Part shown: piece after piece, positions 37,100 to 45,960 of the stretch
How positions within the stretch are numbered: position 1 is the first letter of the stretch
Layout: every line of letters begins with the position of its first letter
Source of the DNA: Glaciecola flavus
Lineage (GTDB): Bacteria; Pseudomonadota; Gammaproteobacteria; Enterobacterales; Alteromonadaceae
Direction of reading: 5' to 3'
Length of the DNA: 64,000 bases
Assembly: GCF_042646125.1 (NCBI RefSeq)
Contig: NZ_JBHRSW010000006.1
Location: forward strand, 1 to 64,000
Position numbers and translations under genes: made by a program
The notes under the pieces: model-generated
Told to the model about the DNA's origin: nothing
The model's input: the letters and a program-made list of their open reading frames with translations, nothing else
Databases searched by the model: none

Positions 37100-38024
37100 A
37101 TAGGGATTCAGGCGCCTCCTCAGGCCGTGTTTTGAATCGCTTATGCATCCATAAATAGCTTTCTGGCTGTAACTCAACTATAGACAATATGTCTTTGTTT
37201 AATTGTGTTAAAGCCGCGTCTATATTGTTATCGGCAAAATATTCAATCGCTGGAAAAAATTTTATCTTATAGCCTGTGTTGGTATACATTGACGTCACTA
37301 ACATAGGTACACAATTTGCCCTTTCAGCAAACATGAGGGTTGCCGTTGTTGTTGCCGTTTTTTCAACACCGCCAAATGGCACAAAAATACTCTGTGCGGC
37401 TCCGTAATCCTGATCAGGTAAATACAAACAAAGCTCACCTTGATTCATTGCCTGAATAAAAGCTTTCGCATTTCGCTTGTCAATCATGTATTTGTTTGAG
37501 CGACTCCTGCCATGATATTGCAAATAGTCAACTAAAGGGTTGTTATGCTTTCTGTAAAAACCAATACTGGGTTGTCGATAGCCAATGGCTCGGCAGGCAA
37601 ACTCCAAGTTAACATTGTGCAGCGCCAGCCCAAATAGTCCTTTACCTGAAGAAAGCACTTTTTCGACGTGTTCAAAACCTTCAATTTCGATGTGTTTTTT
37701 GACCCGCCAACCAGGCCACCACCATCCCATTGCAGTTTCAAACAATGCAATACCTGTGCGTTCAATATTCGCTTTAAGTACCGCTTCTTTCTTTTCTTTA
37801 TTCCACTGAGGGAAGGTTAATTCAATATTCCTTCTTGCCACTGCAACGCGCTTTTTCGCGAGAATTTGCAACAAATATCCTACCCCCTTGCCTACTCTTA
37901 AGATCATAGAAAAGGGCAACCATGAGATGACATAGAGAATTGCCATACCAAGCCACACAGGCCAATACTTGGGTAGCAAAAATCGAAAGGTAAACTTGGG
38001 AGTAGAAACAGATTTTACAGGCAC
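37083..38024 (-). CDS. lpxL: Lipid A acyltransferase (LpxL/HtrB family)
   Basis: Protein of 313 residues, the size of E. coli LpxL (306). An N-terminal membrane helix (VWLGMAILYVISWLPFSMIL) anchors it to the inner face. The catalytic H-x4-E dyad is in LALHNVNLEFACR. Later comes the FYRKHNNPLVD block, in which Arg is the usual binding residue, and GELCLYLPDQDYGA. It transfers a secondary acyl chain from acyl-ACP to Kdo2-lipid IVA. The LpxL subtype is preferred over LpxM by motif style, but this is not certain. Confidence 0.88.
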   Translation of the reverse strand: MPVKSVSTPKFTFRFLLPKYWPVWLGMAILYVISWLPFSMILRVGKGVGYLLQILAKKRVAVARRNIELTFPQWNKEKKEAVLKANIERTGIALFETAMGWWWPGWRVKKHIEIEGFEHVEKVLSSGKGLFGLALHNVNLEFACRAIGYRQPSIGFYRKHNNPLVDYLQYHGRSRSNKYMIDKRNAKAFIQAMNQGELCLYLPDQDYGAAQSIFVPFGGVEKTATTTATLMFAERANCVPMLVTSMYTNTGYKIKFFPAIEYFADNNIDAALTQLNKDILSIVELQPESYLWMHKRFKTRPEEAPESLYERLK

Positions 38025-38127
38025 TTATCAATCTCGTCAATCAAACTACACAAAGGCTATATCCTCTTTACAAAAGAGGGGTGCATATGCTCGTGCAAAA
38101 GTGGAAGTCTAACAGAATACAATAAAC

Positions 38128-38400
38128 TTAAAAACGCTCGTCGATATTGTCTATTTTCTTTTCGAAATTAGAAAGTTGAGAAGAGTCCTCGTACTCAAAA
38201 TGGTATTGATTGTGAAAACCGAAGGAGAGACTCACTGTGGCATCTTCAATAAAAACAGTGTAGCCGTCAAAATCGGTGTAAGCGGTGAGCCCCTCTAGAA
38301 AATGAACCGTTCCTTTTTGTTCATTTTTCTTTGATTCCCCATGCTTTCGGATTTTATCAAAAACGCGAAGCAACTTTTTTGTATCAAGCTCGTTTTTCAT
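38128..38400 (-). CDS. DUF3081 family small protein
   Basis: Protein of 90 residues with no signal peptide or membrane segment. It resembles the gammaproteobacterial DUF3081 family, whose members have the central block HFLEGLTAYTDFDGYTVFIED and a C-terminal SFGFHNQYHFEY followed by an acidic helix. No function is known. It is a single gene with short gaps on both sides. The N-terminus (KNELDTKKLLRVFDKIRKHGE) is helical. Confidence 0.7.
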   Translation of the reverse strand: MKNELDTKKLLRVFDKIRKHGESKKNEQKGTVHFLEGLTAYTDFDGYTVFIEDATVSLSFGFHNQYHFEYEDSSQLSNFEKKIDNIDERF

Positions 38401-38505
38401 TTTTGCCCATATTCATGCGTTTTTACGCATTTAGCGGTATTCACATTATTGCAGATAGTTCTCAAATTAACGTTTATTCGGAATACTGAATACTTTGGAT
38501 CACAG

Positions 38506-39084
38506 TTAAAAATTTAGTCGTACCCCCAGATATACCGCGGCGGCCGAATAATCCTCTTGTCCTTTTAGCCATTCGATTTCTGTTCGTAAAATGGTTGAAT
38601 GGTGAATGTAAAAGTCGAAGCCTAAACCAAATTGTCCCGCGACAAGACTTTGATCAAAAGCACAAAGCTGCCCCAACGGACGCGTGCTGAGTTGCTGAGG
38701 TACTTGACAGCCTTCACTCGAAGGCACAGATTCTATCGTAGAACTGACTTGCATCACGCCCAAGCGGTAAAACAATTCTCCATATGCCCCTTGTGCCTTG
38801 CCTAAGGCAGATAAGTACAACGCAGAATACTCGGTGTTGATTCCATCAACACTAGGCAGTTCGCCAACATTTTCCTCGCCTAAGGATTGAAACCCTGCTT
38901 CTAAATACCATTTTGGAGCAAGTTCGTAGCCTATCCCTAACTTGTATGAAGCACTATCAAGCTCCAAATCAACCAAGTCACTTTGCGCATACCCCAACGA
39001 TATAATGCCGTAAAACCCCTGATCAGCCTTGGCATTCGAAATACAAAGTGCGCTAAAAAAAAGAACAATTACTATACCTTTCAT
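38506..39084 (-). CDS. Small outer-membrane beta-barrel protein
   Basis: Protein of about 192 residues with a signal peptide (VIVLFFSALCISNAKA, cut after AKA). It is an eight-stranded barrel of OmpW/OmpX-like size, and the mature part starts DQGFYGIISLGYAQSD. Strand-like alternation continues to the final VYLGVRLNF, which ends in the terminal Phe required for BAM-dependent insertion. Two Cys (EGCQVP and LCAFDQ) lie in an external loop and could form a disulfide. The ATG at 39084 has AGGAG upstream. It lies 8 bases after the larger barrel gene, so they form one operon. Confidence 0.8.
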   Translation of the reverse strand: MKGIVIVLFFSALCISNAKADQGFYGIISLGYAQSDLVDLELDSASYKLGIGYELAPKWYLEAGFQSLGEENVGELPSVDGINTEYSALYLSALGKAQGAYGELFYRLGVMQVSSTIESVPSSEGCQVPQQLSTRPLGQLCAFDQSLVAGQFGLGFDFYIHHSTILRTEIEWLKGQEDYSAAAVYLGVRLNF

Positions 39085-39092
39085 TACCACTC

Positions 39093-40331
39093 CTAAAAGA
39101 AATACTCGAGTTGAATGCTCAGATGGTCATCTCTGCGAATAGCAAACGTCGGATCCGTGTCTACGTCGCTCGAAAAAAAGTATGCGTTTACTTCTACTCG
39201 CCAATTTTGACTGAGGCGAGTAGCACCCTCAACAAAAGCAGAATAACTACTACTTTCATCTAAATCTTGAACAAAACCAAATAAAAACTCGGTACCGGAA
39301 AAGTCATTCATCATAAAACGCGCACCAAGCATGAGATCATTTTGTCCGAATACTACAGGGTTGTTTTCACGTTCGTCGTATTGATGTTCCATCAATATCC
39401 CCAAGTCATAGCCTGAGCTCAATATATCGACAAGCGTATATTCAAACCCAGCCACGTACGCAGAGTATTCTTGATCTAGCCGCTCAGCTTTGATCGCTTC
39501 AAGTTTTAGCAGCCAACCGCTCAATACATACAAGGCATCAACACTGAACTGCTGTAGTTGCGGATAGAATGTAGCCAAGGATGGTTGCTGGATTTCGTCA
39601 AACTGTATCAGCGCGTCAGGCACGCGATCTGTACCATCAAAATATGATATTCCCAACTCCAATGCACCAATGCTTTGTTGCCAGCGAACAGCAAAATCAA
39701 GATTGCTCTCTTCATCTTTTGATTCATAGAAAACACTCTCGGTATCAATTGGAATAGGCGCGCGTAAGCGCCCTTCGGTTCCCGGAAATGTCCGCTCTCT
39801 AAAATAAGGTAAGGCGTAAATACTTATGTATCCCGTGTCCAATAGATATCGTATATCGAGCATGGGCTGCCCTAGTTTGTCTTCCGTATCGATTGACTCA
39901 ACCATGTCTGTTTGATTGATAATATCAACTAAATGCAAGGATTCGGTTTGTCCCCAAAAAACCTTACCAATGCCCGCTCGTACTTCAAATTTATCAAAGT
40001 ACACTGAGTACAACGCCTCTCTGATGTCAACATGTGTACGCTCACTGTCTCGTTGGTCTAGTCTGGCAAAAGGAGAAAAGGTAAAAACGCCACTGCCTCC
40101 AATGCTCGTTTCTATTTGCGGTGAAAGCGCCATTGATACTTGGCTTTGTGCTTGTTGAGGGTAAAGCGCATCCTCAAAGAAATAACGTTGCTGAATACTC
40201 ACACTGCCTGAATAAGAGGTATCTGCATACAGGCTACCTGATGCGCCTACAGCAATAAGTGCAGTAACACTCCACATAGTAAAGCGCCCTTTTGAAGCCT
40301 TTGGTGTTTTTTTATAAAAATCTCTCTTCAT
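39093..40331 (-). CDS. Outer-membrane porin-like protein
   Basis: Protein of 412 residues. The signal peptide lies at about 20-36 after a basic N-terminus, and cleavage is near YADTSYSG. The mature protein is rich in amphipathic beta strands and ends SIQLEYFF, with terminal Phe. It resembles DUF1302-type outer-membrane proteins that accompany LolA-like partners and RND (MMPL) transporters. It is encoded 3 bases after the LolA-like gene, strongly suggesting joint function. No RND pump gene is nearby. Substrate unknown. Confidence 0.75.
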   Translation of the reverse strand: MKRDFYKKTPKASKGRFTMWSVTALIAVGASGSLYADTSYSGSVSIQQRYFFEDALYPQQAQSQVSMALSPQIETSIGGSGVFTFSPFARLDQRDSERTHVDIREALYSVYFDKFEVRAGIGKVFWGQTESLHLVDIINQTDMVESIDTEDKLGQPMLDIRYLLDTGYISIYALPYFRERTFPGTEGRLRAPIPIDTESVFYESKDEESNLDFAVRWQQSIGALELGISYFDGTDRVPDALIQFDEIQQPSLATFYPQLQQFSVDALYVLSGWLLKLEAIKAERLDQEYSAYVAGFEYTLVDILSSGYDLGILMEHQYDERENNPVVFGQNDLMLGARFMMNDFSGTEFLFGFVQDLDESSSYSAFVEGATRLSQNWRVEVNAYFFSSDVDTDPTFAIRRDDHLSIQLEYFF

Positions 40332-40334
40332 GAC

Positions 40335-41126
40335 TTACCTTGCTCTTCTTAGCGCATTTTTATCAAAATCTTGCTCGTCAAGACCGGTTTTGAACACAAT
40401 ATCGCTGGTCAAAAGAGTGGTACTTTTACCCGTTTGAACGTTCTCCATATCAGCTCTTAGCGCGCGCCAAAACTTGTTTTCATATTGTTCATACTCGTCC
40501 ATGGTTAGTACTTTCAACAGTGCATTTTTTCTGTCGTAATACTCAATCTTGTGCACACGATAATGCTCCTTGTCTATCCATGCTACTTGCCGCTTATATC
40601 CGGAATATTTGTCTACAGGTACTTGTTCAACAACAAAGCAATCAATATCGTTGAAAGTATCATCTTGCAAATAAGCAAATGTATACTTTTCAATCTCAAA
40701 TGAGGCCATATCCTCGTAGGCAAATTCACTGCCCATGAAAGGACCGGACTTGTTTCGTGTAGCAATGCGTTTTACTCGTTTAATAGCCGGTAAATATATC
40801 CATTGGTCATCAGGCCCTACTGGATGAGAAAAGCTCAAGAATGCGGTTCCAGCGACATCTCTTGGCTGATCAAAAATGGTTAAGGACTTATCGCCGTCCT
40901 CCAATATTTCAAGTGTTTTTACACGAATATCACGAATAGACTCTCTACCATCAGGTGAGCGCAAAATCATTTGAGTTTCGGCAAGGGTATCGACCCAGCC
41001 TTCATCGCGCTTTTTCATTTCTTTGGCGATTTCTAGGCCTTTCGCTGGATCACCTGAATGCGCACACACACTCATTACAGTAAAGGAAAAAATAAGCAGT
41101 AATTTTAACTTCCAAGGGGTATTCAT
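40335..41126 (-). CDS. LolA-like outer membrane lipoprotein-sorting family protein
   Basis: Protein of about 263 residues with a signal peptide (KLLLIFSFTVMSVCAHS) and a LolA-like fold of the PF17131 type, recognised by GTAFLSFSHPVGPDDQWIYLPAIKRVKRIA and the late QVAWIDKEHYRVHKIEYYD. Relatives sit with RND-type exporters and are thought to carry lipophilic molecules across the periplasm. The ATG at 41126 has GAGAAGAG upstream and is preferred to TTG at 41138. It heads a three-gene unit with two barrels and is divergent from fadE. Confidence 0.8.
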   Translation of the reverse strand: MNTPWKLKLLLIFSFTVMSVCAHSGDPAKGLEIAKEMKKRDEGWVDTLAETQMILRSPDGRESIRDIRVKTLEILEDGDKSLTIFDQPRDVAGTAFLSFSHPVGPDDQWIYLPAIKRVKRIATRNKSGPFMGSEFAYEDMASFEIEKYTFAYLQDDTFNDIDCFVVEQVPVDKYSGYKRQVAWIDKEHYRVHKIEYYDRKNALLKVLTMDEYEQYENKFWRALRADMENVQTGKSTTLLTSDIVFKTGLDEQDFDKNALRRAR

Positions 41127-41334
41127 GACTCTTCTCAAACTAGGTTTTTACATGCTATATCGTTAACGGCATATTCTGAAAAACGTTAAGCATGCAGATC
41201 GCAATGACACGACATACCCGCGTATGTTTTTCAATACGCAGCAGAATTTTTAACTCACCTAAGATACACAAGCGTTTATTTTTCAACCAAAACACTTTGA
41301 CCTGAGCCCAAATTTGTGTCAGTATCACAAAACC

Positions 41335-41351
41335 AACTGGTCAGATGAGCG
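41335..41351 (+). promoter_or_regulatory. Candidate FadR-type operator before fadE
   Basis: AACTGGTCAGATGAGCG lies 12 bases before the fadE start and matches the left half and centre of the FadR consensus (AACTGGTCNGACCAGTT). The right half is degenerate. Placement fits repression of beta-oxidation genes in the absence of long-chain acyl-CoA. A different fatty-acid regulator (PsrA, FabR) is not excluded. Confidence 0.4.
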
Positions 41352-41363
41352 GATAAGTTAAAT

Positions 41364-43607
41364 ATGAGTATCAGAACAAGCCTTAAAAAAGTACTACCTC
41401 CTATTTCTGTCACTGAACAAGAAGCATTGGATGCTGGCGACGTTTGGATAGAGTCGTCGATATACCAAGGAAAACCTGACATGCAAACACTGCGTGATTT
41501 ACCCCACGCAAAATTGTCTGCTGACGAACAAGCGTTTTTGGATGGTCCAGTTCAGAAATTATTGAGCATGATCGACGACTTTGACTTGCAAAACAGCAAG
41601 CACATCCCACAGGCAATTCTCGATTACATCGCTAAAGAACGCTTTTTTTCCATGATCATCCCCAAAAAATTTGGGGGCTTAGAATTTAGTCCTTATGCAA
41701 ACTCCACGATAGTCGCCACTATCGCGGCAAAAAGTTCAGCCATTGCGGTCACTGTGATGGTGCCAAATAGCTTGGGGCCAGGTGAGTTATTAATGCACTA
41801 TGGTTCCGAAGCGCAGCAAAATTATTGGCTTCCCAAATTAGCTATAGGAAAAGACATCCCATGCTTTGCATTAACCAGCCCTGAAGCAGGTTCAGATGCT
41901 GGTGCTATTCCTGATGCCGCGATTGTTACAAAGGGTCAGTGGGAAGGCGAAGAAGTGATTGGTTTGAAAGTTACTTGGGACAAACGTTATATTACCCTTG
42001 CGCCAATTGCCACTGTGTTAGGCTTAGCATTTAAAGTGTTTGATCCGGAGCAATTGCTCGGAGACCGGCTTGAACTTGGTATTACCTGCGCTTTATTGCC
42101 TAAATCCCACCCCGGCGTCGAGTTGGGTAATCGTCATGATCCTATGGGCGCCACTTTCTACAATGGCACCACACGTGGAAAAGACGTATTTATACCCATG
42201 GAATTTATTATTGGTGGCGAGAAAAATATCGGTAAAGGCTGGCAAATGTTAGTCAGCTGCTTAGGTGCTGGACGCGGTATTTCATTACCTGCAATGGGCA
42301 CGGCAAGTGCGCAGTCTGCCTTTAAATCCACTGCCGAATATTCGTTTGTTAGAGAACAATTTGGCGTACCAATTGGTCGTTTCGAAGGAATACAAGAAAA
42401 ACTCGCTGATATTGCTGGAAAGACTTTCTTAGTAGAAGCCATGAGGGTATTAACAACAGAAGGCTTAGGTGAAGGAATCAAGCCATCAGTTGTCACCGCC
42501 ATCGCAAAATACCATATGACTGAAATTGGTCGAGAGGTGTGTAATGCTGCTATGGATGTGCAGGCAGGTAAAGCCATTCAACGAGGCCCACAAAATACGC
42601 TTGCCAATACTTATACCTCACAACCCATTGCTATAACAGTAGAAGGCGCTAATATTCTCACTCGAAATCTGATGATTTTTGGTCAAGGAGCCATGCGCTG
42701 TCACCCCTATCTCAAGCAAATGGTTGACTTAATCCACAGTGACGATGTTCATGCCGATGAAGCTTTCAATAAAGTGCTAGGCAAAACCGTTAAATTCAGT
42801 GTAAAAAACTCACTTCGCAGTTTAGTCAACAGTTATCTGCCGTTTATGCGAAGTGCCGAATCAAGTTTATTAGAAGTCCGTCCATATGAGCGTCGCCTAA
42901 CGGCTATATCAGCGAAACTCGCTCCGCTTGCAGACTTATCACTGCTTGTACTAGGCGGGGAACTCAAAAAAGCAGAATTGCTATCTGCTAGACTTGGCGA
43001 TGTAATTAGTCACGTTTATGGTGGCATGGCTGCCATTCGCTATTACGAACAAAAAGTTGAAAATAGGCAAGAAGCGTTACCCTTCTTTAAATACGCGATG
43101 GAATGGTCTTTAAGTGAAGCAGAAAAAGCGATAAGCAATTTTGTCGCGAATTTCCCCAATTTGCCTACGCGCCTACTCATGCGTGTATTGACAAATAACT
43201 ATACCGGCGCCACAGCAAAAATAAGCGACGATCTTGTAAGAGAGCTCTCCACTGCCGCTTTGCAGGATTCAAGCATAAAAAGACAACTGTCCCATCTAAT
43301 TGTCCCAATTGAAGGAGACGGAAACTATATTAACGAGCAAGCGTTTAAAGCTAAACATGCTGCGATGCCCCTGTTATCTAGAGTGCAAAAAGCACTCAAG
43401 CAGGCACCCGTAATTCCATTTTTATCATTTGAAAACGCCGTCAACAAGCTGCATGAGAGAAAAGAGCTTTCAGATAGTGAAAGAGAAACCTTACTCGCGT
43501 ACAATGAAAAACGTAAACTGGCGGTACGGGTAGACGAGTTTACCTTTGATTTAGAGAATTTAGATCTGAGCAAGCAAACTCCTCAAGAACCTGCCAATGC
43601 CGCATAA
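41364..43607 (+). CDS. fadE: Acyl-CoA dehydrogenase FadE
   Basis: Protein of 747 residues catalysing the first step of fatty-acid beta-oxidation with FAD. The acyl-CoA dehydrogenase core spans about residues 60-460, with the substrate/FAD motif CFALTSPEAGSDAGA and the helical region EYSFVREQFGVPIGRFEGIQE. The C-terminal DUF1974-like extension (about 470-740) is the FadE-specific part. E. coli FadE is 814 residues; the N-terminal membrane segments present there are missing here, so this one is probably soluble or peripheral. A single-gene unit closed by a strong terminator. Confidence 0.93.
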   Translation: MSIRTSLKKVLPPISVTEQEALDAGDVWIESSIYQGKPDMQTLRDLPHAKLSADEQAFLDGPVQKLLSMIDDFDLQNSKHIPQAILDYIAKERFFSMIIPKKFGGLEFSPYANSTIVATIAAKSSAIAVTVMVPNSLGPGELLMHYGSEAQQNYWLPKLAIGKDIPCFALTSPEAGSDAGAIPDAAIVTKGQWEGEEVIGLKVTWDKRYITLAPIATVLGLAFKVFDPEQLLGDRLELGITCALLPKSHPGVELGNRHDPMGATFYNGTTRGKDVFIPMEFIIGGEKNIGKGWQMLVSCLGAGRGISLPAMGTASAQSAFKSTAEYSFVREQFGVPIGRFEGIQEKLADIAGKTFLVEAMRVLTTEGLGEGIKPSVVTAIAKYHMTEIGREVCNAAMDVQAGKAIQRGPQNTLANTYTSQPIAITVEGANILTRNLMIFGQGAMRCHPYLKQMVDLIHSDDVHADEAFNKVLGKTVKFSVKNSLRSLVNSYLPFMRSAESSLLEVRPYERRLTAISAKLAPLADLSLLVLGGELKKAELLSARLGDVISHVYGGMAAIRYYEQKVENRQEALPFFKYAMEWSLSEAEKAISNFVANFPNLPTRLLMRVLTNNYTGATAKISDDLVRELSTAALQDSSIKRQLSHLIVPIEGDGNYINEQAFKAKHAAMPLLSRVQKALKQAPVIPFLSFENAVNKLHERKELSDSERETLLAYNEKRKLAVRVDEFTFDLENLDLSKQTPQEPANAA

Positions 43608-43681
43608 TCTGTAAGCATAGCCCAGTGGAGTGCCCGTCTTTTGCAGTGATATCAATCACCTGATAGAGACAAACACTCCCC

Positions 43682-43713
43682 AAAAGGTGTGCCGGTAAGC
43701 ACACCTTTTTTTT
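43682..43713 (+). terminator. Intrinsic terminator after fadE
   Basis: A perfect 11-bp stem (43682-43692 with 43699-43709), a 6-base loop (CGGTAA), then a T tract through 43713. It lies 75 bases after the fadE stop and just before tdk. Confidence 0.93.
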
Positions 43714-43729
43714 CGCTAAGGCAAACCAA

Positions 43730-44311
43730 ATGGCGCAGTTATATTTTTATTACTCAGCAATGAATGCGGGCAAATCTACCTCCCTGCTTCAATCGGCATA
43801 CAACTATCAAGAACGCGGTATGAAAGCCTTACTCTTTACTGCCGCTCTCGACGACCGCTTTGGTAAAGGCAAAATAGCGTCAAGGATAGGTCTTTCTGCG
43901 CCTGCTGAGTTGTTCGAGCCGACAAGTGATTTGTTCACTGAAACGAAGCGTTTTAATCAAACAAAATCCCTAGGCTGCGTCTTTATCGACGAAGCCCAAT
44001 TTTTGACGAAAGAGCAAGTTAAGCAATGCCTACGCATTGTTGATCAGTTAAATATTCCCGTCCTTGCTTACGGTTTACGCACTGACTTTAAAGGTGAAAC
44101 CTTTGAAGGCAGTCACTATTTGCTTGCTTGGGCTGACAAACTAAGTGAACTAAAAACCGTCTGCCATTGCGGACGTAAAGCGAATTTCGTAGCACGAACA
44201 GATCAAGACGGGAATGCCCTTAGAGATGGGGCACAAGTCGATATCGGAGGCAACGATAAATATATATCTTTGTGCAGGAAACATTATGCAGAACTTAGTC
44301 AATTCTATTGA
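43730..44311 (+). CDS. tdk: Thymidine kinase
   Basis: Protein of 193 residues (E. coli Tdk 205) that phosphorylates thymidine with ATP in the salvage pathway. The P-loop YSAMNAGKSTSLL is at residues 8-20, the Walker-B-like FIDEAQFLTKEQ near 85, and the zinc-finger lobe has CHCGRKANF and SLCRKHY (Cys/His ligands). The start ATG lies 17 bases after the fadE terminator, so transcription presumably begins upstream of or within the terminator region, or by read-through. Confidence 0.95.
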   Translation: MAQLYFYYSAMNAGKSTSLLQSAYNYQERGMKALLFTAALDDRFGKGKIASRIGLSAPAELFEPTSDLFTETKRFNQTKSLGCVFIDEAQFLTKEQVKQCLRIVDQLNIPVLAYGLRTDFKGETFEGSHYLLAWADKLSELKTVCHCGRKANFVARTDQDGNALRDGAQVDIGGNDKYISLCRKHYAELSQFY

Positions 44312-44367
44312 AAATCAGTCGTAATTCAAACAGACTAGCAATACATAGACTCTCACCATAGTTCCAC

Positions 44368-45960
44368 ATGTATCTGTTATCACTGCGAATTGTCATATTT
44401 GGTATTTGCTGTAGCTTTACGTCACTTCTGTACGCCCAAACAATTATCGACGAAAACGAATTAGAAGATACCGTTCTGCAAGCCTTGGAAAGTTTTAACA
44501 CGCCTGGGATGTCAATAGCCCTTGTTTATCAAGGCAAAACGATTCTAAGCAAAGGTTATGGCCTCAGTAACTTAGAGCAAAACACTCCTGTTACTCCTCA
44601 AACTTACTTTCGCTTAGCGAGCACCAGTAAAGCTTTTACAGCCGCAAGTCTAGCGATACTTGTAGATGAGGGAAAGTTGAATTGGGACGACTTAGTTATT
44701 GACCACATACCTCAATTTAGGCTGAATGACTCCTACGCGACACAACATTTTACTGTTAAAGACTTGCTCACACATAACTCAGGTTTAGTCGGCGGCGCAG
44801 GTGATAGCATGATTTGGCCTGAACCCAGTGGTTTCGACCGTAAAGAGGTCATTGAAAATTTGCGCTTTTTAAGTCCTGAGTATCCTTTTCACTCTCGCTA
44901 TGCATACAGTAACGTGATGTATATTGTTGCGGGTGCTCTGGTAGAGCGCGTATCCAATATACCTTTCGAGCGTTTTGTCGACCAGCGCATTTTTAAAGCT
45001 TTGGACATGCCTTGTTATAGTGGCTCTCATCCCCAAGCAGTCGCACAAGCCAGCGCAATGGCCTACGGTCACAACGACCGAAAGGGCTTGTACCCCATTC
45101 CACGCAATGCAATAAAGGAGGATGCGCTCATGTCCGCGGCCGCGGGAGGAATGATATGTAATGCTGAGGGTATGAGTAAATGGCTGACAGCGCTGACAAC
45201 CAAAAGCCGGCTACCATTTAGCGAGGCGCAACTTGAGATGATGTGGACTGGGCATACCTTATTGAACCTTTCCAAAGATGATCAGCAATGGTTTGGTAGC
45301 AATTTTCACAGTTACGGTCTAGGCTGGCGCTTGTCAAATATTGGCCAGTTTAAACTTATTTCTCATACGGGTACTTTATCTGGCTACCAAGCTTATATTG
45401 CTTTAATACCGGAACTTTCACTTGGCATAAGTATATTGAACAACGGCTCAAACTACGGTGCCCGCAGTGCGGTAATGAACACCATATTAAGCCACTTTGT
45501 GCTGAAAAACCTAAACAGTGAAAACTCGACACTGTCAGCAAATGTTGATTGGGTAGCACGTTTTATCGAAATCTTGAAAGACAGAGAACAAAAATGGCTA
45601 GCCAATAATCCAACTCCCGTCTCAAAATCGCGCGTAAGCATACCAAAGACTTCAATAATAGGAGATTACCAGGACGAATGGTTTGGGGGCTTAAAAATTT
45701 GGCTTAACGATAACAAACTTCGTATAAAATCTATGAGAATGAAGACACTTATTGGTACGCTTACTCCGTTTCAAGACAGTACATTTAAAATAGATTGGGA
45801 CAATGAAAACGCGCAAGCCGATGCTTTTATCGAATTCGAGCTGAATACTGCCCGAGAGGTTACGGCCGCAACATTGCGACCATTTTCTTTAAAAACAAGA
45901 AAAAACCATGCATATCGAGACATGTATTTCATAAAAACAAACGGCGGCGATGCCAAATGA
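44368..45960 (+). CDS. Serine hydrolase, beta-lactamase/PBP (class C) fold
   Basis: Protein of 530 residues with a signal peptide (VIFGICCSFTSLLYAQ, cleavage near residue 24). The serine beta-lactamase/penicillin-binding fold is shown by the catalytic STSK (Ser85-Lys88), YSN (Tyr180) and HTG (His333) motifs. A C-terminal DUF3471-like domain (about 410-525) follows. Families of this kind include esterases, D-aminopeptidases and muramyl-tripeptide hydrolases. A beta-lactam resistance role is not implied. It overlaps the PHP gene by four bases (ATGA), so it is the first gene of a three-gene operon. Confidence 0.87.
   Translation: MYLLSLRIVIFGICCSFTSLLYAQTIIDENELEDTVLQALESFNTPGMSIALVYQGKTILSKGYGLSNLEQNTPVTPQTYFRLASTSKAFTAASLAILVDEGKLNWDDLVIDHIPQFRLNDSYATQHFTVKDLLTHNSGLVGGAGDSMIWPEPSGFDRKEVIENLRFLSPEYPFHSRYAYSNVMYIVAGALVERVSNIPFERFVDQRIFKALDMPCYSGSHPQAVAQASAMAYGHNDRKGLYPIPRNAIKEDALMSAAAGGMICNAEGMSKWLTALTTKSRLPFSEAQLEMMWTGHTLLNLSKDDQQWFGSNFHSYGLGWRLSNIGQFKLISHTGTLSGYQAYIALIPELSLGISILNNGSNYGARSAVMNTILSHFVLKNLNSENSTLSANVDWVARFIEILKDREQKWLANNPTPVSKSRVSIPKTSIIGDYQDEWFGGLKIWLNDNKLRIKSMRMKTLIGTLTPFQDSTFKIDWDNENAQADAFIEFELNTAREVTAATLRPFSLKTRKNHAYRDMYFIKTNGGDAK

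Noticed and set aside
44368..45960. Serine hydrolase as a beta-lactam resistance gene
   Set aside because: The STSK/YSN/HTG motifs are shared by many esterases and peptidases, and the C-terminal domain and operon context do not fit a resistance enzyme.
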